In this document: piece by piece, positions 34,233-41,095 of the stretch
Layout of the letters: each line of letters opens with the position of its first letter
Numbering within the stretch: position 1 is the stretch's first letter
Assembly (NCBI GenBank): GCA_900548275.1
Contig: URJY01000016.1
Location: 1-42,128, forward strand
Direction of reading: 5' to 3'
Source of the DNA: an uncultured Opitutales bacterium
Lineage (GTDB): Bacteria; Verrucomicrobiota; Verrucomicrobiia; Opitutales; Intestinicryptomonadaceae
DNA: 42,128 bases
Program-made: the position numbers and the translations under genes
Notes under the pieces: model-generated
Told to the model about the DNA's origin: nothing
Database searches by the model: none
What the model saw: the letters and a program-made list of their open reading frames with translations, nothing else

Positions 34233-34249
34233 TTAACGGCGGATGTTAA
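34233..34249. promoter_or_regulatory. possible operator upstream of tpx
   Basis: TTAAC (34233-34237) and GTTAA (34245-34249) form an inverted repeat with a 7-bp spacer, just upstream of the tpx start. It resembles the half-sites of the palindrome at 16691-16706, which may be coincidence. Function is speculative. Confidence 0.25.
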
Positions 34250-34251
34250 TT

Positions 34252-36483
34252 TTAAATGCGGTCCGGTTTTCCCGTTTCCTTCGGGCATTCGAGCCGCCGC
34301 GCCTTGTCGGCGAGCGATTCCGACGTGCGCGAAATCGAGGTCGTCACATTTTTGAGCGCGTCCACCTTCGAGCGCGTTTTTTCCGCGAGCGTCTTCAGCG
34401 ACTCCATCGACATACCGATTGCCCGCGCGTTTTCCTCCTGCCCCGCAACGCCCGTCGCCAGCGATTCGAACTTCGGGCCGAGCTCCGCAATCTGTCCCTC
34501 CGCCGCCGCGAGGTTGTCGTGCAGTTTGCTTATCATATCGGAATTGGTCTTCATTTTCGCCGCGAAGTTTTCCATATCGTCGACGCCCAGTTCTACCGAC
34601 CCGTTCATTTCCGATACCATTTTCGAAACGTTCATCGCCGACACCGCCGTTCTGTCGGCGAGCCTCGATATTTCGGCGGCGACCGCGCCGAAGCCGTCGC
34701 ACTGTTCCGACGCGCGTTCCGACTCTATCGACGCGTTGAGCGAAAGCATATTCGTGCGTTCGCTTACGGCGTTGATTGTGGAGATTGCGGCGGTTATGCG
34801 CTCGGTTTTGTCCTTGATGACCGCCAGCCTCGCCGAGACCGAATCGGCTGCGGCAAGCAGCGACGCCGCGTTGTCGTTGAGCCTGCCGAGCAGGTTGCCG
34901 CCGTCGCTCATAATTTCGAGCGAAGTTCCTATGTTTTTCGCCGCCTCGCGCGCGTCGGCGTTGAGCAGCACGACGGATTTCGATATCGAATTTATCGTGC
35001 CCAAAATGTCCTCGAGCGTTTCGGAGCGAACCTGCGTCATCGCGTCGATTTTGCCCGCGCCGTCGGAAATTGTCGCCGCGTTGCCCGCGAGCTTTTCGCC
35101 CGAATTGCGCACTTTCGAAACGAGCTTTGCGAGGTTTTCCGACATCGTTTCGAGCGCGAGCGAGAGTCTGAAGATTTCGCTGTTGCACCACTGGTTGGGG
35201 TTTGTAAGCTCCGACAGTTTTCGGCGCGCGGCGGTGATGTCGCCGTTTTTGATTTTCCCGACTGCGTAGTCGAGCCCGCGCAGCATCTGCACGCCGCGCT
35301 GCCCCGCAATCCACGTCGCCAAGCCCGCCGCGAAGAGTATTCCGACGCCGACCGCCAACAACAGGAAGACGAAGCCGCGCGCCGACTCGTCGATTTTCTC
35401 CACGCCCTGCGCGTAGTCGACGTTGTGCACCGTCGCGCCGATTACCATATTCCACGGCTTGAAATATGCGAACGCTGTTATCACGTCGCCCGCGTTGCGC
35501 TCGAGCTCCGTCTTGTATTCGCGCACCGCCACCTTGTCGCCCTGCGCCACCGCCGAGTTTATTATTTCGAGCGTCATTTCGCGGCGTTTCTTGAACGTGT
35601 CGCCCTCGACTATGTAGCCGTTGCGCTTGCCGTCGCGCGAGACGCGCACCACCGATTCGCCGCGCCCGACAAGCTCCACCGCCCAGACGCTTCCCATAGT
35701 GCCTATGCGGATGTTTTCGAAATATTTCAGCAGAAAGCCGATTGCGCTTTGCGGTCTGCCGTAGCCGATTGCGCCTACGACATCGCCGTACGAATCGAGA
35801 ATCGGCTCGTAGTTTGCGATGAAGCTCGTCGAGCCAGTGCGCGATATTCCCGAGAACGTTTTGCGCGCAAGAAGCGTGCGGACAATTGCGCCGTCGTCGT
35901 AGCCGCCCGTCGCGGGGATGTATGTGCCTACGTACGGCTGCCCGTCGGGGTCGGTTGTGGTCGAGGCTATTCTGAGCATTGCGCCCGAAGTTCCTATCCG
36001 CTGGAGTATGCAAAAGTCGAGCCCCGTTTCCCGTTTCAACTGGTCGAGCGTGTCCCTGACTTTCCCCGAAGCGTCGGCGATTGTGCCGTCGGAGGCGAGC
36101 TTCAGTTTTACGGGCGAGTCGCCGAAGAGCATAACCGGCACGTTGAAGTCGGAAGTTTCCGTCGGGGTCATTTGCGATGCCGCGCGGATTTTCCCCTTCT
36201 TCTCGAGCAGCCGCGGAACGCCGAGCGCGCCTATGCGCGCGGCTATCGCCTCGTGCGCGCGTTCGTCTTCGTCGAGCTGCGTGCGCTGGATTATCTTGCA
36301 GATTCTTATGGTGTCGTCGACAATCTGGCGCGTCGTGCGCGCGCCGATTTTGTCGAATTCCGAGTACACGATTTCGCGCACGTCCAGATTCATCATCCAC
36401 ACGAGCACGCCGATTACGATGACGGGAAACGCCGACAGCCCGACCGAAAAAATCACGAGGGTTTTCGAGAGCGGTATCTTCAT
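34252..36483 (-). CDS. methyl-accepting chemotaxis protein with Cache-type sensor, divergent signalling tip
   Basis: A 743-residue transmembrane chemoreceptor. TM1 lies near 10-30. The periplasmic part (about 35-365) looks like a Cache3-Cache2 fusion (FDKIGARTTRQIVDDT, GTYIPATGGYDDGAI, GTMGSVWAVELVGRGESVVRVSRDG, FAYFKPWNMVIGATV). TM2 is near 370-392. The HAMP-like region is weak, and the signalling hairpin tip is SERTNMLSLNASIESERASEQCDGF. The tip keeps the expected Glu and Arg contacts but replaces the glycine-rich GRGF turn by CDGF. Its start overlaps the stop of the upstream receptor by 4 bp (ATGA). No che genes are in the window. The ligand is unknown; Cache receptors bind small molecules directly. 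Confidence 0.9.
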   Translation of the reverse strand: MKIPLSKTLVIFSVGLSAFPVIVIGVLVWMMNLDVREIVYSEFDKIGARTTRQIVDDTIRICKIIQRTQLDEDERAHEAIAARIGALGVPRLLEKKGKIRAASQMTPTETSDFNVPVMLFGDSPVKLKLASDGTIADASGKVRDTLDQLKRETGLDFCILQRIGTSGAMLRIASTTTDPDGQPYVGTYIPATGGYDDGAIVRTLLARKTFSGISRTGSTSFIANYEPILDSYGDVVGAIGYGRPQSAIGFLLKYFENIRIGTMGSVWAVELVGRGESVVRVSRDGKRNGYIVEGDTFKKRREMTLEIINSAVAQGDKVAVREYKTELERNAGDVITAFAYFKPWNMVIGATVHNVDYAQGVEKIDESARGFVFLLLAVGVGILFAAGLATWIAGQRGVQMLRGLDYAVGKIKNGDITAARRKLSELTNPNQWCNSEIFRLSLALETMSENLAKLVSKVRNSGEKLAGNAATISDGAGKIDAMTQVRSETLEDILGTINSISKSVVLLNADAREAAKNIGTSLEIMSDGGNLLGRLNDNAASLLAAADSVSARLAVIKDKTERITAAISTINAVSERTNMLSLNASIESERASEQCDGFGAVAAEISRLADRTAVSAMNVSKMVSEMNGSVELGVDDMENFAAKMKTNSDMISKLHDNLAAAEGQIAELGPKFESLATGVAGQEENARAIGMSMESLKTLAEKTRSKVDALKNVTTSISRTSESLADKARRLECPKETGKPDRI

Positions 36484-38690
36484 TTGTTCCCGCTCCCTTC
36501 TGCGGTTTTAAAGCGCGACACTTCGTCGAGCAGCGACGCGCTTGTCGAGTCGAGCGTGAATGTCGCCGACTTGAATTCCGTGACGGTGTCGCGCGCGCGC
36601 GCCGAGTTTTCGGACAGCTCGAGCATAGTGCGGCTGATGCGTTTTGCGCTGTCGGACATCCCCGCGATTCTGCCCGCGATGTTTTCGAATTTCGGACCGA
36701 TGCCCTCGATGTCGCCAACCACCCGCGAGAGCGAGTCGGCGGTTTCGAGGATTATCTTCAGGCTCTGGCGCATGCTCGCCCCGAACCTGTCCATTTCCAT
36801 CACGCCCGAGTTCACCGCCGACTGCATTTGCCTTACGGCGTTTTCGATGTCGGATGCGGCGTTCGATGTTTTGTCGGCAAGCCGCCTTATCTGGCGCGCG
36901 ACGACGGCAAAGCCAAGCCCGATTTCGCCCGCCTTTTCCGCTTCGACCGACGCGTTGAGCGAAAGCAGATTCGTCTGCCTGTTGATTGCGCCGATTGCCG
37001 TTATGACCGCCGTAATTTTTTCGGCGTTGCCGTTGATGACGGCGAGCCTTTCCATCACGTTTGCGGTCGCCGCATAGAGCGCGTCGTAGTTGCGCTTTAG
37101 CAGCTGCAGGTTGTCGCCGCCCGCGCGGCTGATTGCAAGCGTTCTTTCGACCTGCGCCGCCGACGAGCGCGCCGCCTTGTTGATTGCGTCCGCCGCCGTC
37201 GAAATGTTTTTGCCCGACGCCGCAACGCGCCTCATCGACGAAACCTCCGAAACGGAAATCGACTCGAGCGATTTTGCGAGCGCGGAAATTTTCGACGCGC
37301 CGTCGGCGACGTAAAGCCCGTCGTCGCGAATCGAGGCGATGACGTCGGAGAGTTCGCGCGTCATCTCCGAAATCGCAAGCATCAGCGAATCGAACTCGCC
37401 TATACGCGAGCCGCCTTTCTCGCGATATTTCGCAAGCTCGCTTTCGGCGGACGCCATATCGCCCGCCGAATGGAAGCGCGCCACGCGCCTTAGCAGCTTG
37501 AGCGGCTTCGACATCTGCGATGCGAGTATCCACGATATGCCTATTGCGATGAGCGTGAACACCGCCCCCGCGTACACAATCGTGCGCGAGAACGAGGCTA
37601 TCTGCGTTGTAAGCGCGGTTTCGCTACCCGAAAATTCGTCGGCGTCGAGCGATGTTCCGATTATCCAGTTCCACGGCTCGTAGTAGGTGTATGTTATGAG
37701 CCTTACGATTTCGCGCCGCCCGTCCCTTGCGGGAATGCGTATCGTCTCCGTGCCGATTTCGCCCGCCCGCAGCGCGCGGCTTTTTTCTATGATGTGCAGC
37801 AGAAATTCCCTGCGCTGTTCGAAGGGGTCTTCGGAGATTTTCGTCGCCGCCGTCGACTGGTCGCGCGCCACTTTCAGCAGGGGCGAGAGCGCGTTCGAGT
37901 TGTCGACAACCCAGACCGTTCCAGTTTCGCCGATTGACGTTGCGGCGAGGTATTTTTCAAGCTCGGCGACCGCGGGCAGGGGAGTACCGAAAACGAGCAC
38001 CCCGCCGATTGTGCCGTCCTCGAGCTTTATCGGAAAGCAGTTCGCCGAATACGTCGAGCCGTTCCTCGCGACGATTCCCGAAGCCGATTCCCGACCCGCA
38101 AGGAGCGAGGCGAACAGCGGCGAGAGCGCGCCACCGCTTTCGGGCGACAGCGTGCCGCCCGCGAAACTCTCGCCCGTGTCGTAGCAGAGCGTCGTCGCCA
38201 CGTTTACGAAAAGGTCTGAGTCGGGCACGCGCGAGTATATCGATATGTCGCAAAACAGGCGTTCCTTCAGCGAATCGAGAGCCGCCGAAAATTTTTTGTC
38301 CGCAGTTTCGGGCGACAGTCTTGTCTTTCCGAATTTGAGCGTGGGCGCGTAGAAGTTCTGCTTGGCTTCGGGCGCGTCCTGCGGGAACGACGCGAAGTCG
38401 GACGACGTTTCCGACATCGCGGGCTTGCCGAATTTGGCGAGCGTCTCGAATATGATTGTCCTTGCCGCGTCTACGGCGACATCGTCGGAAATTTCGATGA
38501 CGTCGCACATTTGGCGGATGTCGGTCGTCGCCTGTTTTGCCGACTCGAGCGCGGCGGAACGGAATTCGGAATTCGCCGTCTTTACGATATCCGAGCCCAT
38601 CAGCGCGATGAAAGCCAACATCGAGATTGCGGGCAGCACCGTAACCGATACGCCCAATCCCAACAATGTCGATTTCATCGAGGCTCTCAT
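36480..38690 (-). CDS. methyl-accepting chemotaxis protein with Cache-type sensor
   Basis: A 736-residue chemoreceptor paralogous to the downstream one. TM1 is near 10-32. The large periplasmic domain ends with GETGTVWVVDNSNALSPLL and YTYYEPWNWIIGTSLDADEF, a Cache2 signature. TM2 is near 360-380. The signalling domain has the tip NRQTNLLSLNASVEAEKAGEIGLGFAVVA, much closer to the canonical form than its neighbour (Arg replaced by Lys at the usual contact position). The ATG at 38690 is used; another ATG four codons later has a GAGAG before it and is equally possible. It lies 11 bp after the uracil-DNA glycosylase gene and overlaps the next receptor by 4 bp, so four genes from coaC to the second receptor form one run. 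Confidence 0.92.
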   Translation of the reverse strand: MRASMKSTLLGLGVSVTVLPAISMLAFIALMGSDIVKTANSEFRSAALESAKQATTDIRQMCDVIEISDDVAVDAARTIIFETLAKFGKPAMSETSSDFASFPQDAPEAKQNFYAPTLKFGKTRLSPETADKKFSAALDSLKERLFCDISIYSRVPDSDLFVNVATTLCYDTGESFAGGTLSPESGGALSPLFASLLAGRESASGIVARNGSTYSANCFPIKLEDGTIGGVLVFGTPLPAVAELEKYLAATSIGETGTVWVVDNSNALSPLLKVARDQSTAATKISEDPFEQRREFLLHIIEKSRALRAGEIGTETIRIPARDGRREIVRLITYTYYEPWNWIIGTSLDADEFSGSETALTTQIASFSRTIVYAGAVFTLIAIGISWILASQMSKPLKLLRRVARFHSAGDMASAESELAKYREKGGSRIGEFDSLMLAISEMTRELSDVIASIRDDGLYVADGASKISALAKSLESISVSEVSSMRRVAASGKNISTAADAINKAARSSAAQVERTLAISRAGGDNLQLLKRNYDALYAATANVMERLAVINGNAEKITAVITAIGAINRQTNLLSLNASVEAEKAGEIGLGFAVVARQIRRLADKTSNAASDIENAVRQMQSAVNSGVMEMDRFGASMRQSLKIILETADSLSRVVGDIEGIGPKFENIAGRIAGMSDSAKRISRTMLELSENSARARDTVTEFKSATFTLDSTSASLLDEVSRFKTAEGSGNK

Positions 38691-38701
38691 TTTTCAATGC
38701 G

Positions 38702-39661
38702 TCATTCCTTCGGCAGGAAGAACCCGCGCTGTTTCGGGGAAATCGGAATACCCACGCGCTCCATAACCGCCATCATATCCTCCCACACAAGCCTTTTCAT
38801 CTGCGGCGATGCGTACTGCAAAAGGAACGACGGGTGGTATGTCACCATCAGGTCGGCGTTTTCGAACTTCTGCCACTGCCCGCGTATCTTGCCCATCCGC
38901 CGCGACGGGTCGAAGCCGAGCAGCCCGTTGACTGCGGTCATTCCGAGCGCGACGACAACCTTGGGCTTTACGATTTCGATTTGCGCCTTCAGATAGGGCA
39001 GGCAATACGCCATTTCCTCTTCGGTCGGCGGGCGGTTGCCCTTTGGCGTTTCGGGACGCCAGTTCATTATGTTGCCGATGTAAACCTGTTCGCGCGAAAG
39101 CCCCATCGCGCCGATGATTTTCGTAAGCAGCTGTCCTGCCTTGCCCACGAACGGCTCGCCCTGAATCTCTTCGTCCGCCCCCGGAGCTTCGCCGCAGAAG
39201 AAAATGTCGGCATCGAGCGTGCCAACGCCGAAGACGATTTTCTTTTCGGGGCGCAGGTGCTCGGCGCAAACCCTGTCGCCAAGCACGATTTCGCGCAGGG
39301 CGTTCCAGCGCGTCTGCTTGTCGCCGTCGGGCAGCGAAAATTTCTTCGGGGCGGGGATTGGCTTGATGTCGATTGTCTTGTTTACCACTTTCAATTTCTT
39401 TTGCGTTTGGTTTTGCTTTTCGGTTTTTACGATGTCGCTTACGGAGGCGAATTTCACCTCTTCGATGTCGTCGATAAATTCCCCTTCGTCGGCGGGCGGG
39501 GCGTTGTGCGCGGGTGTCGCGCGCGGGGCTTCGTCGGGCGGAAGTTCGCCTGCGAGCCGCTCGAGAATTTCGACGGAGTCGTCGTCGATGTTCGAGAACT
39601 CCGCGCCCTCGGCTGCGGCGCGTCTTAGTTCGTCGGCGAGTGTTTCGAAAATCTCCCTCAT
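38702..39661 (-). CDS. uracil-DNA glycosylase, family 4-like, lacking the usual Fe-S ligands
   Basis: The 319-residue protein starts at the ATG overlapping the coaC stop by 4 bp; longer in-frame extensions only overlap coaC. About 120 acidic, low-complexity N-terminal residues (with a Pro/Ala-rich stretch) precede the catalytic domain. Family 4/5 motifs are present: GEAPGADEEIQGEPFVG near 157-173 and YHPSFLL near 277-283. The enzyme removes uracil from DNA to start base-excision repair. Unlike typical family 4 enzymes it lacks the N-terminal CxxC pair, and the third ligand position (KCRPP-type) reads NWRPE. Only the AYCLPYL cysteine is retained, along with isolated Cys in RVCAEH and FFCGEA. 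A 4Fe-4S cluster therefore seems unlikely. The family call is good; the exact subfamily is open. Confidence 0.85.
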   Translation of the reverse strand: MREIFETLADELRRAAAEGAEFSNIDDDSVEILERLAGELPPDEAPRATPAHNAPPADEGEFIDDIEEVKFASVSDIVKTEKQNQTQKKLKVVNKTIDIKPIPAPKKFSLPDGDKQTRWNALREIVLGDRVCAEHLRPEKKIVFGVGTLDADIFFCGEAPGADEEIQGEPFVGKAGQLLTKIIGAMGLSREQVYIGNIMNWRPETPKGNRPPTEEEMAYCLPYLKAQIEIVKPKVVVALGMTAVNGLLGFDPSRRMGKIRGQWQKFENADLMVTYHPSFLLQYASPQMKRLVWEDMMAVMERVGIPISPKQRGFFLPKE

Positions 39662-40227
39662 TGCCCCGCCAGAATTTCCGCCGCCTTTTCGGCGATTTTT
39701 TCGACGGGCGCAAGGCGTCCCGCGCCCGACCTGCCGCAGGCGAGCTCGCCCGTTTCGGGTTCGACAAATTTCACGCCGCGGCGTTTCAGAATTTCGATGT
39801 TTTCGACGACCGCGGGGTTTGCGAGCATATCGCAGTTCATCGCGGGGGCGACGAGCACGGGTGCGCGCGTTGCAAGGAAGAGCGTCGAGAGCATATCGGG
39901 CGCGATTCCGTGCGCGAAGTTGCCGAGCGCGTTCGCCGTTGCGGGCGCGACTAAAAGCAGGTCGGCCTCTTCGGCAAGCGAGATGTGCTCGGGCTTCCAG
40001 TCGGGCACGTCCTCCCACATCGACACGTAGGTTTTGTTGCGCGAGAGCGTCTGGAAGATGCGCGGCGACATCAGTTTTGCCGCGTTTTCGGTCATCACCA
40101 CTTTCACGACGGCTCCCGATTTCGTCAGCAGCGAGACGAGTTCCGCCGCCTTGTAGACGGCTATCGAACTGCATACGCCCACCGCGACGGTCTTGCCCGC
40201 CAATGTCGATTCGGTTTCATTTTGCAT
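39658..40227 (-). CDS. coaC: phosphopantothenoylcysteine decarboxylase, stand-alone flavoprotein (CoaC)
   Basis: The 189-residue HFCD-type flavoprotein decarboxylates 4'-phosphopantothenoylcysteine in coenzyme A synthesis. FMN-binding GVCSSIAVYKAAEL lies near residue 17. The active-site His is in PEHISLAEEADLLLVAPATANALG, the substrate motif PAMNCDM is near 138, and the clamp ACGRSGAGRLAP is near 168. In most bacteria CoaC is fused to the CoaB synthetase in a 400-residue protein; here only the CoaC part exists and the next gene is a uracil-DNA glycosylase. CoaB must be encoded elsewhere. The ATG at 40227 matches the start of the fold; no clear Shine-Dalgarno is seen. It is divergent from rsmE with 47 bp between. 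Confidence 0.9.
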   Translation of the reverse strand: MQNETESTLAGKTVAVGVCSSIAVYKAAELVSLLTKSGAVVKVVMTENAAKLMSPRIFQTLSRNKTYVSMWEDVPDWKPEHISLAEEADLLLVAPATANALGNFAHGIAPDMLSTLFLATRAPVLVAPAMNCDMLANPAVVENIEILKRRGVKFVEPETGELACGRSGAGRLAPVEKIAEKAAEILAGQ

Positions 40228-40274
40228 AAAAAAAATTTTTACAAAACGCGCAAAAAGTGCAAGCTGTAAATTAT

Positions 40275-41018
40275 ATGGCAGGATTGAGGGCTTATTTTGA
40301 CTTTCGCGGAAACGCAAACCCCGACCGCGTGCGCCTTTCGCCCGACGAAAGCCGCCACCTTTGCGGCTCGCTCAGGGCGCGGACGGGCGACGAAGTGGAC
40401 GTTTTCGATTTGTCGGGCTGCGTAAAACACTGCAAAATTGCGGTCGCCGACCAGAAGCGCGCCGAGCTTGAAATTTTGGGCGAAGTGGAAATCCGCAAGC
40501 CCAAGACGCGCATTTTTCTCGCCCAGTGTATGCCCAAGGGAAAGGTCTTCGACGACATCATCCGCCAGTCGGTGGAAGTCGGCGCGGCGGGGATTTTCCC
40601 GCTCGTCTCCGACCGAACGCTCGTGCGTCTCGACGGCGCGGAGAAGGACAAAAAGCTCGACAAGTGGACGACCCACATCGTCGAGGCCGTGAAGCAGTCG
40701 GCGAATTTTTCGGGCTTCGAAATGGCGCAGGCACGGAGCTTTTCCGAGTTTATCGCAGGCGCGGCGGACGCGTTCGACTTGAAGATTGTCGCAAGCCTCC
40801 AGCCCGATTCCAAACCGATTTTCGATGTTCTTGAATCCGCGCCCGACGCGAAGAGCGTCTGCATTCTCATAGGTCCCGAGGGCGATATGACCCCCGCGGA
40901 ATACGCCGTCGCCGCCGAAGCTGGTTTCCGCCCCGCAACGCTCGGCATCAACGTGATGAAATGCGACACCGCCGCGCTGTTTGCGCTTTCCGCCGCGTCG
41001 GCTTATTTTGCTCGATAG
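40275..41018 (+). CDS. rsmE: 16S rRNA (uracil-1498-N3)-methyltransferase
   Basis: The 247-residue SPOUT-type methyltransferase methylates U1498 of 16S rRNA near the decoding site. An N-terminal PUA-like domain with HLCGSLRARTGDEVDVFD is followed by the RsmE core (AQCMPKGKVFDDIIRQSVEVGAAGIFPL) and the SAM knot with GPEGDMTPAE near 210 and LGINVMKCDTAALFAL near 226. In most RsmE proteins the last motif reads LGxRILRxETA; here Met-Lys-Cys-Asp replaces it, a moderate deviation. The start at 40275 fits the family start. It may share the short divergent promoter region with coaC. Confidence 0.93.
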   Translation: MAGLRAYFDFRGNANPDRVRLSPDESRHLCGSLRARTGDEVDVFDLSGCVKHCKIAVADQKRAELEILGEVEIRKPKTRIFLAQCMPKGKVFDDIIRQSVEVGAAGIFPLVSDRTLVRLDGAEKDKKLDKWTTHIVEAVKQSANFSGFEMAQARSFSEFIAGAADAFDLKIVASLQPDSKPIFDVLESAPDAKSVCILIGPEGDMTPAEYAVAAEAGFRPATLGINVMKCDTAALFALSAASAYFAR

Positions 41019-41032
41019 CCGTCCTTATTTTG

Positions 41033-41060
41033 TTGACTTTAAGTTAATTCGCACCATAGT
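41033..41060 (+). promoter_or_regulatory. promoter of the PEP-CTERM protein gene
   Basis: TTGACT (41033-41038) and CATAGT (41055-41060) are separated by 16 bp. They lie 15 bp after the rsmE stop and 35 bp before the ATG at 41096, with AAGGA upstream of the start. This is a good sigma70-type layout with an imperfect -10. Confidence 0.55.
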
Positions 41061-41095
41061 ATCGCGGTATCGTATTTGAAAACAAGGATACTGTT

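Noticed and set aside
34243..37077. A 944-codon open frame on the plus strand opposite the chemoreceptor genes
   Set aside because: It is a shadow of the two MCP genes: its Arg/His/Val-rich translation has no domain pattern, and GC-rich genes read in antisense commonly stay open.
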